Shown: piece by piece, positions 11,430 through 23,177 of the stretch
Layout of the letters: each line of letters starts with the position of its first letter
Numbering within the stretch: position 1 is the stretch's first letter
Source: Coniella vitis
Taxonomy: Eukaryota; Ascomycota; Sordariomycetes; Diaporthales; Schizoparmaceae
DNA: 64,000 nt
NCBI GenBank assembly: GCA_011317545.1
Contig: WUJK01000013.1
Coordinates: forward strand, 558,001 to 622,000
Direction of reading: 5' to 3'
The notes under the pieces: generated by a model
Told to the model about the DNA's origin: nothing
The model's database searches: none
What the model saw: the letters and a program-made list of their open reading frames with translations, nothing else
Program-made: the position numbers and the translations under genes

Positions 11430-12484
11430 GGCGGGCGAAATCGGCTCGCTGGTGTGTCGCGGGAAGGATGCAGCTAATGGGAACTTGGGATAGTTGTATT
11501 GGGGAGTGGCGTATTCGATGTTGTCGCCGTCCTTGTTTGGATGTCGTTGTCGTGGAGGAGGAGGAGGAGGAGGAGGTGGTGGTGGTGGTGATGATGATGA
11601 TGATGTTATGCAGACTGCAGCAAGTCGATCAAACACCAAACCGGCAACGCACAGGAAGTCGAGCCAAGCCGAGACAGGTGGCAAGTCGTATCTCAGCTCT
11701 GAGCTGCGAAAGGTATCAGGTCACAGCGCGTGTGTGTGCTGGTGAGAAGTGTTGGCTGCTGCGCTGATTGTAGAGAAAGGACGGGATCGAAATTCAGGGC
11801 AGCTTTCTCGCGTAGCAGATCAGGGCTGGAGCTGGCTGCTGCAGGCGTGCACTCACTGCTTCTTGGCTTGGCCCATGGAGTTGCCGGTACATAGTACTTA
11901 GCTATCGTCCAACACGCAGTAGCGCGGCTGCCTTTGCTGCACTGCGCTTGGCGGGGTCCAGAACAGTGACGTTGCTTGCATTTGCTGGCTCGGCGTTTCT
12001 TGGCTGGTTAAATGCACTAGGGATAGTGCGTCTTCTGTGGTATAATATCTAGCCATCTACTCTGAAAATACGTCGCATGAAGATGTTACAAACGTAAAAG
12101 AACAAAAGAAGATAATCCGAGATGCCAGATTAGCACTTGGTGTCACCAAACACTGATATCCCTCACTGGTTACAGCGGCAGAGAGGTGCCGTCCCAATAA
12201 ACAACACCCTGGTGCAAACAATTCTAAGCTTTGCCCGTTGATTTTCCACTCTCTCACTCACCCACTCACTCACGCTCCCACAGCGCATCCACCCCGACTT
12301 CTGTGAGCCCATAACCAATCAGGACCTCAGAGAGCCATCTCAAAAGTCGGCACTATTCCTTGTCTTTGAAGTCACAGCTTAACAGGACTCTCACCCGCAC
12401 AACACACGGTCGCTTTCAGGGACGCTCTGATAACTCTCCCTCAGGGGCTTCAACCAACTAAACTCACCCACAACTTGCGCGACC
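11430..12484. other. Intergenic, divergent promoters of VPS4 and prefoldin 6
   Basis: Separates the divergent VPS4 and prefoldin genes. It includes the trinucleotide repeat at 11554-11605, which probably lies in the VPS4 5' UTR. Pyrimidine-rich and CTCACTCA-type tracts occur at 12250-12290. No gene recognised. Confidence 0.45.
11554..11605. repeat. Compound trinucleotide microsatellite (GGA)n(GGT)n(GAT)n
   Basis: Runs of GGA (from 11554), GGT (to about 11589) and GAT (to about 11605) follow each other directly. On the minus strand the same bases read as a Ser/Pro homopolymer in the open frame upstream of VPS4. The run lies 5' of the conserved VPS4 start. Confidence 0.9.
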
Positions 12485-13051
12485 ATGGCCGAAATACAAG
12501 CCAAGCTGCAAGCCCTTTCAGAGGACTTTCAAAAGCTCCAGTCTGGTCAGTATTCTCTCTCTCCCTCCGCTACCTCACCCACAGCCATCCGTCGAACCCA
12601 CGACAGAGAAAAGGCACCATACTAACCGAGCAACTACAAGAGCTCCAAACAACAATCGCCTCACGCCAAAAACTTGAAGCCCAAAAGACAGAAAATCAGG
12701 GCGTCGCAGGCGAATTTAAAAAGCTCAAGGATGGCGAGGAAATCTACAAGCTCGTCGGGCCTGTGCTCCTCAAGCAGGATAAAGTTGAAGCCGAGTCGAC
12801 TGTGAATGGCCGCTTGGAATTCATTGGCAAGGAAATGTAAGTTCGACACTATCACTCACTCAATGGAGCGAACGAACATTCAAGTCGGAATAGAGGATTG
12901 CAGACTGACGATCGATAACCACAGCGAGCGGCAAGAAAGCCAAATAAAGGAAATTCAAGAGAAAACTGAAAAGATCAAGAGCGAGATCATCAAGATCCAG
13001 ACAAGTGCACAGGCTGCTGCACAACCATCTGCTGCTTCGGCCAAGGCCTGA
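12485..13051 (+). CDS. PFD6: Prefoldin subunit 6 (beta-type)
   Basis: Subunit of the hexameric prefoldin chaperone that hands nascent actin and tubulin to CCT. Exons 12485-12545, 12641-12836 and 12925-13051 give 384 nt and 127 aa, matching the family (about 115-130). The first coiled-coil helix ends FQKLQS. Exon 2 continues ELQTTIASRQKLEAQKTEN, holding the RQKLEAQ signature, then VYKL-like EIYKLVGPVLLKQ in the hairpin. The second helix is RQESQIKEIQEKTEKIKSEI, followed by an Ala/Gln-rich tail. Intron 1 ends in AAG rather than CAG/TAG, but a perfect TACTAAC lies just upstream. This join keeps exactly the spacing between LQ and RQKLEAQ seen in human PFDN6 as I recall it. Confidence 0.88.
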
Positions 13052-13257
13052 AAGACCAGCCACGTACTGTTTTGTCCTAACGAGACAGCTCTGCACTGCA
13101 CCAAACGATGGTTGACAGCCATAATAATGAAAGTGATGCCGCTTGATTCATGTATCTTTGGGCAACATAGGACTTCAAAATCGAGTATGCAGGCCAAGAG
13201 GCACTTCAAGAAGCCGCGAGGGAGAAGAGTAAAAGAAGCCTTTGATTACTGAAGAAT

Positions 13258-13260
<3 letters not shown>

Positions 13261-13293
<33 letters not shown>
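13261..13293. repeat. Poly(A) run, 33 bases
   Basis: Uninterrupted A tract between the convergent prefoldin 6 gene and the hypothetical gene at 13499-14261. Its length may vary between isolates or reflect assembly slippage. No retroposed gene body is seen next to it. Confidence 0.95.
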
Positions 13294-13295
<2 letters not shown>

Positions 13296-13498
13296 AGTGG
13301 AAACAAGAACCCCTCCAACGCCTGAAGCCCGCATCGCCATGCTGCACGTTATATAACAAACATCCTGATCCGAAGCCATTAGTAACCTTCCCTGCTTTCC
13401 TTCTATAGTCCTAAGTCGAAGCAATTTCACATCCATCGAACAGCCACAGCCAGTCCTTGTCTGATCAATCAGAAACCGATGAGTCGCGGAAAGCCACC

Positions 13499-14261
13499 CT
13501 AGTTGAGCGCCATAATGGTAAACACATCCGGAACACCGAAACTCCTCGCCGGGTGCGGCCCGTCGTTGAATGCCAGCTCATTGTAGACATCGTCTACCTC
13601 CACCACCGAGACAACAGCCTGCTGCTTGCCATCGGACTCATCCACAGCATCCATGCCAATGGCTTGCATGATAATGCTGCCAATCTGCGCTTTTTCAAAG
13701 CAATCCGACCATGTCGGGTTTGCCTCGATAGCCGCCAGCGTCTCCCTGCGCGCCTCGCTCTCTTCAAAGGCCCTCAGCTTAGCGGCGACGCGTTCAGAGG
13801 TGAGCGGCAGCGATGGTACAGCGGCAGTGCACTCGGCAATGGAGCGTAGGAAGCCGACAATGCCAGCGATAGCCTGGGCAAAGATACAGCCGCGCGAGTC
13901 GGTATCCAGGGCAGCGAGAATGCGCTGAGTATCTGGGGAGTCGTCAAGGACAAAGGGGCGGTGATCCGAGTCGAAGGTGGCGGCGAGGATGGCGCGTAAG
14001 GGGAGCAGGTCGGCGTAGGGTGTAAGAGAGAGATTGACGATGGCTGCATCGTAGATCTGGCGGCAAAGGTTGTAGAGTGTTGTGTCTGGGAGGGTGGTGA
14101 CGTGGTTTGTGTGGATGACGAAGAGGGGGTAGGAGGTTTCAATGGTTGCTGAAGGTCAAGTTAGTATTTATGAGATTTCGTTTTTACTCCCCGAACAGCT
14201 GTTCAGAGGGTGTCAGCGTACCTTGACATTGAGCGTTGAGTGTAGTCGGTCTGGAATCCAT
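13499..14261 (-). CDS. Hypothetical protein, 229 aa
   Basis: Not recognised. Exons 14222-14261 and 13499-14148 with a 73-bp intron (GTACGC donor, CAG acceptor) give 690 nt and 229 aa. It starts MDSRPTTLNAQC and continues with ETSYPLFVIHTNHVTTLPD after the splice. The middle is helix-rich (RVAAKLRAFEESEARRETLA). The acidic C-terminal part ends VPDVFTIMALN. No signal peptide, membrane segment or catalytic motif is apparent. The long exon uses typical GC-rich third positions and is open for 216 codons, which supports a real gene although it has no internal in-frame ATG near its 5' end. Soluble and probably intracellular by inference only. Confidence 0.7.
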
Positions 14262-15555
14262 AATGTTTTGTTGTTTGCTTTGACGAACAAGCAGAACGAT
14301 TGAAAACAGTTGCACTTGCGAGTTGAAGGAGGTACAAAGTAGGGCTCTTTAGTATGCTTCAAGCCGAATCCTGGACGGTATATGTCGGTAGAATATGATA
14401 TTTTACTTGTTGTATATCAAACGGCAAAAGGTGGGAGCAAGAGCCCTGAGGGAGCTCACCCTTTTATAAGGTGCCTCAGATGAATTCGCCCACCCCCATC
14501 ATCAGCCTTGCAGCCTTGTCCGGAAACATCAGGGCCAGTGACGGGCCACAGCGGGCCTCGCCAGGAATGGCGTGGATCCAGGGTCCTGATCGGGAGACCA
14601 AAGACAGTTCGTAGAGAAGCGGCAGTTGCACCCTTGCTTGCCCCCCCTTTGCGACTGGCAGGAAAACAGGACCGCTGGCAGAGCATGTATCAGCTGAGGC
14701 GTTGGTCCAGTATGACGGCGAGTGGTGTGTTTTGTCCGCGGGCGGGACAGGCCAGAGCCTGGACGCTGTGGCATGGCGCTATCCGGCTTCTCCCGAGGCG
14801 GAGACGAGCGAACAGCATGGACACGACAGATGGCCATTGTGTGGTCACGACAGCGTTTCTCTCGCTGTTTTGGCGGAAGGAGATGATGCCTTGGTGTTGG
14901 CAATCTCTGGAGGATCAAGTCGGACATTGACACTTTGTTGAAGCGAGGATTGTTCGTCTGGGTTCAACAAGAGAACTGCAGCAGCGAGCACTCAGGTAAG
15001 CGCTGACGGGTAAAGGTTACCACGCTACATGCCCAGCATGCAACAACTGCTGGGAATGAATCAAAGAGCAGCTGTGCGTACGTAGTAGTATTGGCTCATT
15101 ATTGACATGTGAAGTAAGTATCGATCCGTTTTTAATGATAGTGAGGTTAAGAATACTGTACATACAATTCCCTTCCAGGGAAAGTACCAAGTACCCTTCT
15201 AAATAAAGTGCTTATGTCATCAAGTCTCTCGTCTGAGATACTTGCGCGCTTCCCCACACCTCGACAGGGTTCCATGAATGGAATGGTGGGGTTGACGTTT
15301 GCCATGTGCACTTGCTGCTTGCCTTGCCTGCCTTCAACACTCAGCGACACCAGCCCGAGACTTCCTGACGCGTCGTCGCAACCCACCGGGCAGCAAGTCT
15401 CTGAGCCTTTCTGCCCATTACTACCCTCTATTCTCCTTTTTATATCGCTGAATGGCCTAGGTGTCCCTATTCATGTAACAAAGGAACCCTCTTGCAAGTA
15501 TCTGTTGCAACTTGGAGCACAACGTCACTGTTACGAGTCTAAGCCCAAGCCCAAG
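14262..15555. other. Intergenic, no gene recognised
   Basis: A GC-rich part (about 14450-14940) carries overlapping frames of up to 140 codons on both strands, but none shows motifs or codon bias beyond what GC content gives. The rest holds the divergent promoters of the hypothetical gene and the AMSH-like gene. The frame upstream of the AMSH-like ATG is open back to 15208 but looks like 5' UTR. Confidence 0.45.
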
Positions 15556-17344
15556 ATGGCCGGCACCTGGTCGCTCCCCGATAGGCCTTTGAGCATCGAG
15601 GAAATCACAAAGGAGGCCAACAACTTCAACTACAGTCACAATATTCCCTTCAAGGCCTGGCTCCGAGCTGCTGATTCCCTTAATCGCCAGGTGCGTACAT
15701 CTTGCCTTTGTGTCAGTCTGGCGTATGCGCCTTCCAACTGACAAGCCCACGATCAGGGCCACGCTTATGTCCGCGACGGCAACCTGTCCCAAGCCTACCT
15801 TCTTCTCTACCGATACTCAAACCTCATCCTCCACCTTCTTCCGAAACATCCCGAAGCCAGCACTGTAGAGGGCAAGACCGCCTTCAAAGCGCTTAAGGGG
15901 CGAGTACAGACTGTCTTGGAAACCCTGGCCGTGCTCAAACCACAAATCAAAGCCGCATACGACGAATGGGCCAAAATACATATAAGCCAAAAGAGAGATG
16001 TCTCTTTCCCGTCAACAGGCAGTCAAAAGTCCTCGTACGAACAATACGCATCTAGAGACCCTGCTCTGTCTTGGAATCCACAAGTCCGCGCAAAGCTGCT
16101 GGATGCAAACGGCAACCAAGATCTGGCAGTCGACCTCGCGAAACAAGAGATCAGAAGGCGCGATGCCGCTCGAAGGGCGACCCGTCACGGCGCGCAGGAT
16201 GATGATCACCACTTGCGCCGAAAATCTACTTCTCGAGATTTGCGGGACGCGCCAGCGCTGAGGACGCGATACGATGAGGATGATGGAGATGACATTCGGC
16301 GCAACATGGATGTGGTGCGCCGCAGACTCGACCAGTCCGAACAAGCCATTCGCCCGCCCAGCTCGGACGGCCCGCCTACGTACTCGAGCGACTACAAATA
16401 CCCCTCCATTTCCAAGTCATCACCCTACTCTTATCCCAACGACAGTTATACTGGAGATGTTATGGATCGGCGCCCAAGCCAGCCACCGGCTCGACCTCCC
16501 AAGCCCAGAGAGGCTTCATACTCGTACAATGACATACTCAAGCCTAGTCCTGCACGGCCCAGCAAGGAGCCCCTTGAAGGTTTCCGTGAACCGTCTCTGG
16601 CCCCTGCAAGTTCTGCCATAGCTCCAGACCGGCCACCCAAGTTGAGCCATGCCCCCGGAAAGGCAGAGTCCAAAGAACGCGTGACCTTCAAACCGGCGGC
16701 CTATCTCGAAGACGGCACTCCAATCCGCCCGGTCTTCCTTCCTTCCGGTCTCCGAGAAGAGTTTCTGCGTATCGCAGCACCCAACACGCGACAGGAGTTG
16801 GAAATGTGTGGCATATTGTGCGGGACAGCCGTTAACAATGCCTTGTTCATCAATTGCCTCATCATTCCCCAACAGACGTGCACGAGTGATACTTGCGAGA
16901 CAGATAACGAGGAGGCCGTGATTGAATTCTGCGAGCAGGAAGATCTCATGGTCCTCGGTTGGATCCATACACACCCTACTCAGACCTGCTTCATGAGCTC
17001 AAGAGACTTGCACACACAGTCTGGGTACCAGGTGATGATGGCAGAGAGCATTGCCATTGTTTGTGCCCCGAGGTCTGAACCTTGGTAAGTCATATTACAT
17101 ATTTAGCCATTTTTCTTCGAAGCCAGGGGACGGCTACTGATATACTAGCAACAGCTTTGGCATCTTCCGACTTACCAACCCGCCTGGTTTGCAGCACATT
17201 CTACAATGCACTCAGTCTTCTACCTTCCATCAGCACAGCATCGACGGTCTCTACACCGACGCTCGAAACCCGCCAGGCCACGTCTATCACTCTCGCCATA
17301 TGGACTTCCAAGTCGAAGACTTGCGCCCGAAGTCGAAAGGCTAG
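15556..17344 (+). CDS. AMSH/STAMBP-type JAMM deubiquitinase
   Basis: Zinc metalloprotease expected to cleave Lys63-linked ubiquitin on endosomal cargo. Exons 15556-15690, 15757-17084 and 17155-17344 give 1653 nt and 550 aa; introns are 66 and 70 bp. The N-terminal helical dimerisation/MIT-like domain spans about residues 12-130 and includes AYLLLYRYSNLILHLLPKHP. A low-complexity Pro/Ser/Arg linker (about 180-350) contains PPARPPKPRE, a potential SH3 ligand. The catalytic domain starts around 365 (FLPSGLREEFLRIAAPNT) and holds GWIHTHPTQTCFMSSRDLH, giving the JAMM ligands His449, His451 and Asp462 with Ser459. The C-terminus is completed by exon 3 (CFGIFRLTNPPGLQHI). All catalytic residues are present. 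Shares the MVB pathway with the VPS4 gene 4 kb away. Confidence 0.92.
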
Positions 17345-18559
17345 GTTCGTAATTCCGTCTCGAGCCAGGTCTTTTCGTGTCGAATCGTCCTTTGGCCGCT
17401 CAGTTTTTGCAAAGGAATCATGCTGCTTTTATATTGGTCCATGTTTACAGCGTGTGCTGTTCCGCTGTTGTTTGTCTCTCTGTGCTTTCGTGGTTATAGA
17501 AGACGCTAAGTTGTTGCGTTGCGACGTTTGCCTGCATGTCTTGCCAAGAGGCTGTCGTGGTCATCTTGTAATGTAGGCTGCTCCCGCCTCTACATCCGTG
17601 CCACGCAGTTTCACGACGTATCTGGGTTCTGTTGGGTTTACTTCAGTAGCAGGGTCAGCTCGATCTTCAGATTCACCCTCCGAACACCTCGTTGCGTCAG
17701 TCCAAGTTGTACACACTGTTCTGAGGACCCCACAAAGGGGCTTCTGCCTTTGCTTCTATTTGGTCTCTTGACAAAAGTCCTCGTCGTCTTAGAAAGTTGT
17801 GCAACATCAAGACACTGGATCTGATTCAGTTCACGAATCAAGCGGTTTTTTTGTTTTCCTTGGGTCTGTCACATTTCCTTCAATCTCACTCGTCTTCCTG
17901 CCCACAGACTGCTCTGTTTTCGAGCAGTGGAGCAATAGCGTTGGTGTTTTGCGGTTTCGTCTTGTTTTTCTGAACAAATTTCGGTTGATACCCCTATGGG
18001 CCCTGATATTATTGAACGAAAGACTGGATCAGTACTATGTACTTATTATCGGACCGGATATAAGGCGTCTTGCTTTAGCCTGCTTACAACGTGTGTTTCT
18101 TTGATGTTGCTTTTGTTTGGCGTTATGCTTAGAGTCAGTGCGTTGGGCGTGGCGCGCTTCAAAGGACAACGAAAAGGATGAATATGTGGTGATTAGAGAG
18201 CGATATGGAGGTTGCTTCAAAGACCAATACCCTTGTGCTGATTTGTAAAGGTTCTACTTCATTTCACGTCCACCTTCCATCAGCTTCATCAATGCATTCT
18301 CTTGTGTTATGAACTGCACGCGGCCTGTGTCGGATCAAGTCACTCTTGCTCTCGCGTCTTGCGAATTATAAAGTTGATCTGAATATCTCAGGATCGGCTC
18401 ACGTCTGTATGGATATCATGTACCCTTGATCAGACAAGGTATTGGACGGTACGTTGAGATGGACGACTTGAATCACTTGCTCCTATTACCATTTTAATAT
18501 CTATCCACCCATCGCTGAGCGAATAGCACGAGCCCAAAAGTGACTTCTCGCCCACCACT
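17345..18559. other. Intergenic, convergent 3' ends
   Basis: About 1.2 kb between the 3' ends of the AMSH-like gene and the oxidoreductase gene. T-rich with short frames up to about 100 codons lacking motifs. No RNA gene or repeat seen. Confidence 0.5.
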
Positions 18560-19670
18560 CTAAATACTAACAACCAACTTGGTCCGACTCACCCCCTTAT
18601 TCAGCCTTTCCAACCCACCCTCCACAGCCTCCCAACCCTGTCCCACAACCTCGACCTCCACCGGCAACCTATACTTCCCCTCCTCCAACAGCCTCCCAAA
18701 CAACTCATACGCCCTCGTGCCCGGATTCCCATCCTGAAACAGCTGCATACCCATCACCTGTCGATACGTCGTCCCCTCAGGCGCAGCCACAGCGCTCGGC
18801 CCCGTGAAGATCTGCGCATAGACCCTGGGCCCCTCGCTCCGCAGCGCGTGAAACAGGTGCGGCTGGTCCAGCACGGCGCCGACGCTGTCGAGCACGAGAT
18901 CGAAGCCTGCGCCGTCTGGGCTGGCTGCTTTCAGGGCGGCGAGGCTGGCTTGGTCGGTGGTGCGGTCGAGGGCTGCGGAGGCGCCGAGGTGGGTAGTGAG
19001 GAAGGCGTGGTGCTGGGGCGAGGAGGTGGCGACGATGTGGACTGTGGGGCCGAGGGCGAAGCGGAGGAGTTGGATGGCGTGGGAGCCACAGGCCGAGGAA
19101 CCGCCGATGATGAGGATGGATTTGGGAAGGGGTCCGCTGGTGTTTGTGGATAGGCCTGGGACGGGAATTTGGAGGCCAGAGAGGATGGACCAGAGGGCTG
19201 TGCCAAAGGCGATACTGGATGGGCAAAAAAAGGTGAGTATTTGATATTCCATCTTTCTTGAACGGTGATAAGAACAAAAAGACGTACGGAATAGAGGCGG
19301 CCTCCTCAAACGACAACGAAGCAGGCTTCTTGCCCACATACTTGTCCCCAGTAACCACAAATTCCTGGAACGCAGAGCCCTTTTCCCCATTCACCAGGCG
19401 GGTGGTAAAGGCAAACACCTCGTCACCGGGCCGGTGCGCCGTGACGTCTGTGCCGACAGAGTCCACGATGCCAGCGACTTCGATGCCCAGCACGACGGGC
19501 CAGGCGGGGACGACTGTGCCGTGGTAGAAGCTCTTGGCGTCGACGGGGTTGAGACCGACTGCTTTGGTGCGAATGACGACTTCGTTTGCGGCTGGGCTGG
19601 GCTTGGGCGCTGTGGTGAGGGCCATGGGGCCGCCTTTCTGGAGGGCTTGGAGTTGCTGCATTGAAGACAT
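18560..19670 (-). CDS. Zinc-independent MDR oxidoreductase (enoyl reductase/quinone reductase-like)
   Basis: Medium-chain dehydrogenase/reductase, probably NADPH-dependent; substrate unknown. Exons 19288-19670 and 18560-19214 with a 73-bp intron (GTACGT donor, CAG acceptor) give 1038 nt and 345 aa. The GroES-like half carries NEVVIRTKAVGLNPVDAKSF and the VLGIEVAGIVDSVGTDV block. The Rossmann half has ILIIGGSSACGSHAIQLLRF, replacing the usual GGxxxVG motif, then TSSPQHHAFLTTHLGASAAL. Catalytic and structural zinc cysteines are absent, as in the ToxD-like and trans-enoyl reductase-like fungal subfamily. It stands alone without other metabolite genes, so a general detoxifying role is as likely as a biosynthetic one. 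Confidence 0.9.
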
Positions 19671-20381
19671 TCTGATGGCGGCTGTTGTTATTGTTGTTGT
19701 TGTTTTCTATTGGGATACTGAGATTCTGGGAAATGTCAGTGATTGATATCGGATGTGAGGCTCTAGACGATGGGGTTGATCGAGATGGAAAGATGTTGAT
19801 GCTGGCTATGCCATCTTTATAGTTTGCTCTCGAGACTTCTTCTGGTTCGAAAGGTATACTCCCTTGTCCTCGCCAAACAACACCTTGCTACTATGACTTT
19901 ACAGTCATCGGACCCTCGCCTCGTCCGTCACTCTCGCTGAGCCGCACTGAGCACTGGGACGTGAAGCTCGCGAACATCAGACAGCACAACGACTTCAACG
20001 GTGGCCATAGGCTATCATCGATAGTAGACACAGCTGCCCAGGCGGTTTCGTAAGCACGTACTTCGGGTGTAAGACCGAAGGCGCGCAATCACCGGTGTAA
20101 GCGACGGATCGAAATCCACCGAATGACAAATGCCTATACTGTATAACCCTTGAAATTGATTCGGACTAGTATGCACGCCGAAGTACGAAAAGGACGTTGG
20201 CATTACAATCACATTCTCGCAGATATCAGTCAGTGCTTTTCGGTCGTTTGCTTGCTAAAGGTTTTGTAAGCATCGCGTCGGATGACCTGGAGATGCTCGT
20301 CATGGAAGCTCGTCATGGAAGCTCGATGGGTTGGTGACCATGGTGAATATTGTTTCTCATTTGACAGACTGTGACCTGACC

Positions 20382-20419
<38 letters not shown>

Positions 20420-20929
20420 CCCATTGAATACATGTACTCAATAAAAAGTGAGAGGGCTAGAAGTCAGCATTCATCTTGACTGCAGAATTGCATACTTGGC
20501 AACTTCCGCGCAGGCTTAGCAATCATATTAAGCATGATCCCTACCTATACAGAGAAGTAGGAGGATGTCAGCTGCGCGGGAGAAACTCGCGGTTCCAAGT
20601 CGAATCCTCCATCAGTCCTCGCTTAGTTTGAGGTTAGGGTGATGATAGCATTGACTTCTGTACAAGATGGACTACCAACGTGCCATTTGGACGGTAACCC
20701 GGCGACTATTCGAGGGCCTCTACTTCAAGAATATATTTCGTTAAGTTGGGCAATTCGTTTTTGATTTATTGGCAGCGAGCTTGAAAAGCCCAGCACTTTG
20801 ACCTATTTTTGCTCAGATGCCGCTTAAATTATACGTGTAATAGGACACCGGCTGCGCGCCAGTAAATTCACACGCAACAACCCAAACAAATACGCTTCCT
20901 TTCTATCCTCAGCAGTTTTATCGATGTCC
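19671..20929. other. Intergenic with tetranucleotide repeat
   Basis: Promoter side of the oxidoreductase gene and the 3' side of the ankyrin gene. Apart from the CTGT repeat at 20381-20418 only short frames without motifs are seen. Confidence 0.5.
20381..20418. repeat. (CTGT)n microsatellite
   Basis: About nine and a half perfect CTGT units in tandem in intergenic DNA. Confidence 0.95.
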
Positions 20930-21613
20930 TTAAGCAGCCGTAACCGCAGCCGCAGCCGCCTTGCCTCGACCACTTGCCCCTTCAAACTTTGCCTTCCAAG
21001 TAGCCTCCTGTTTGAACATGACAATACAGTCCATAGCTGACGGCGTTCCATACTCTGGATCTGCTCCGCCCTCCAATAATGCCTATTGGTATTGCACCTC
21101 GTGTTAGCTGCTTGGTAAAGTACCATCTCCGGCGGATCCGAATCCAGAGGCTTGACGAACCTCAATGACATCATCTTCCTTTTTGAAGACGGCGCCGGCA
21201 AGTGGACTCTGCTGCCGGTCGTTCAGCCTGTTGGGATCGGCCCCGTGCTGGATGAGAAAGCGGACGATGTTGGCATGGCCGTGGTATGCAGCGAGCATAA
21301 GCTGGCGTGTGTGTTAGTGTTGATGATGCAAAAAGAAATACATTGAGAACCATTTTACGATCCTGCAATGGCAGGCGGCCTTTCTGTATGGAAAAGCATG
21401 GAGGGAAAGAAGAAAGAAAATCCATACCAAGGTGTCGCCCTTGTCGTTTGTCAGATTGGGAGGCAGACCAGCTGTTATGGCCTGCTCGAGCAACGCAGCG
21501 TCCCCTTTTCGGGCTGCATCGTACATTCGTCCTGCCAGCGCGATGGCTTCTGGCGGGATGGAAGCCGCCGGGTGGGAGGTGGATGCGCTTGTGGGGAGGT
21601 GTGGCTCGTTCAT
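20930..21613 (-). CDS. Small ankyrin-repeat protein, 159 aa
   Basis: Probable protein-interaction module of unknown partner. Exons 21428-21613, 21161-21301 and 20930-21082 give 480 nt and 159 aa; all junctions are phase 0 and introns are 126 and 78 bp. Repeats are visible: MYDAARKGDAALLEQAITAG with TNDKGDTL, then LMLAAYHGHANIVRFLIQHG with ADPNRLNDRQQSPLAGAV, then ALLEGGADPEYGTPSAMD. The C-terminus is Ala/Lys-rich. Each intron separates repeat units. The second donor (GTTCGT) is weak, but the join keeps the ankyrin spacing. Small stand-alone ankyrin proteins of this size exist across ascomycetes; I do not assign a function. Confidence 0.85.
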
Positions 21614-22363
21614 TTCAAAAATTGCTACAAGGTGACAAGACGAGGTTTTGGGATCGTGACTTCAATTGAGAAGGGGTCTTGTGTGTACTGCCTGTTTATA
21701 TGAGTTTCAGCAGCTATACCAAGCTTCTGTTAATTATGACACTATGATAATATAAATCAAGTACAAAGGGCGCTAACTTGAATGAGCCAATCACTGTGCT
21801 GCAAAGCTACTTCGAGGTTATTCATTAACCATATGAATACTATGGTCACTTGTTTTATAATAGTATCTTACAATGTAGCAATTCTAGAATCTGCCTCTCA
21901 TAAACACCTTCACCCAATCGATGACCAGGACTCTATTCAAGTGAAAAGAACGCGAAAGCAAACATAAGATGGCTTCTTTGCCCTAGAGTCTTGATCGAGG
22001 GCTTTTCTTCAAATTAGTGATCACTGATCAGGCTTGAAGATGGCAACGGGTGGTTTGTGGCCTTAAGAGCTTGAGGAGACTTACAAAGCTGCCGATATAC
22101 GAACCTAGGAACTTACTTGGTTCATGACTGAAACGCCTTCCGTGCTCATCCATCTTCATCGTTGGACCTTCTCTGTTTCAGGCTGCTCGAGCAAAGACCA
22201 CAGCACTTGCCTTCTCACATCACGGGCGTCGCGACTGCCACTGATCTTTCTTCTGCGTTATTGCTTCGATCCTAATCCCAATTTCCATTCCTAATGGCTG
22301 GGCTTTTACTTCCCAGCCTACTCCAACCACTCATTTCTTCCGCCATCAGCCCATCAAGACATC
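21614..22363. other. Intergenic, no gene recognised
   Basis: Divergent promoter space between the ankyrin gene and the hypothetical gene that follows. Only short frames; nothing supported. Confidence 0.45.
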
Positions 22364-23177
22364 ATGTTTTTCTCGCTCCACCACGATCCCCAGTTCCCCG
22401 AGCTGCGCACCAGCCCGCTGTCGAGCAGATCCAACCGGGTCCTGAGTGGCACAGGAGCAAAGGCAATGAACACCATTATCCCAGCCATCATCGACGTCGC
22501 TGGAATCCTGGGATGCGGCGCGTACAGCGGCCTCCCTCATCCTACGAAGCCCGTGATCTCAGCCTCGGAACTTGCCAACGGAGCCGACATCGTTGTCACC
22601 GTCCTTTACCAGCACCGCCCAAGCCTATTGCGCCAGTTCCTTGACTTGCCCACTGGCAAAGTCTTTACGTATACCCACAAGCCTACCACAAACTATGTAG
22701 CTACCGCTCCTTCACGGGCAGAGATACGACCATTTGTGATTATACGCAAGGGTGGAGACGTTGATGTGCGTTGAGATCAGATTCAAAAAGCCCCCGCCCC
22801 ACAAAACACTAATATTTTCTTGATGGGCAAAACCTGATTAACTCGTCTTACACCAGGCTGGATTTCGCGTGGGATGCGATAACGATGGCGAAGTACTCTC
22901 TGAATGGTCAGAGGTTGTGGGCTATGAGATCTTAGCAACTGGTAACTGGCGACAACGCTACTATGACTGTCCCGGTATCGTGTCCATGTCCGACACGGGC
23001 ATGGTATTGGCCGCAGAAGGAATGACTGAGGAGGAGCGCCACGAGTTCGAGGACGTTGTTGTACTGCTCTTGAGACCGGCGATCGCCAAACGGCTATGGC
23101 ACGCGTTCCCTGGAGAAGCAACCATTACGATCACGGAGAAGGCATACGAACATGGGAAGCCAGTTGACTCGAAATGA
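22364..23177 (+). CDS. Hypothetical protein, 240 aa
   Basis: Not recognised. Exons 22364-22765 and 22857-23177 with a 91-bp phase-0 intron (GTGCGT donor, ACACCAG acceptor) give 723 nt and 240 aa. It starts MFFSLHHDPQFPELRTSP and includes a moderately hydrophobic stretch, NTIIPAIIDVAGILGCGAYS (about residues 36-55). Exon 2 starts AGFRVGCDNDGEVLSEWSEV and has a conserved-looking NWRQRYYDCPGIVSMSDTG. The mix of charged loops and beta-like hydrophobic segments suggests a compact soluble domain. The splice restores a continuous frame where unspliced reading stops after two codons. Confidence 0.72.

Noticed and set aside
14508..14933. Overlapping frames of 134-140 codons on both strands
   Set aside because: GC-driven; no motif, no splice-consistent model and no codon preference that singles out one strand.
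15208..15555. In-frame N-terminal extension of the AMSH-like protein
   Set aside because: Open frame but Cys/Ser/Pro-rich with no family resemblance; homologues start near MAGTWSLPDRP, so treated as 5' UTR.
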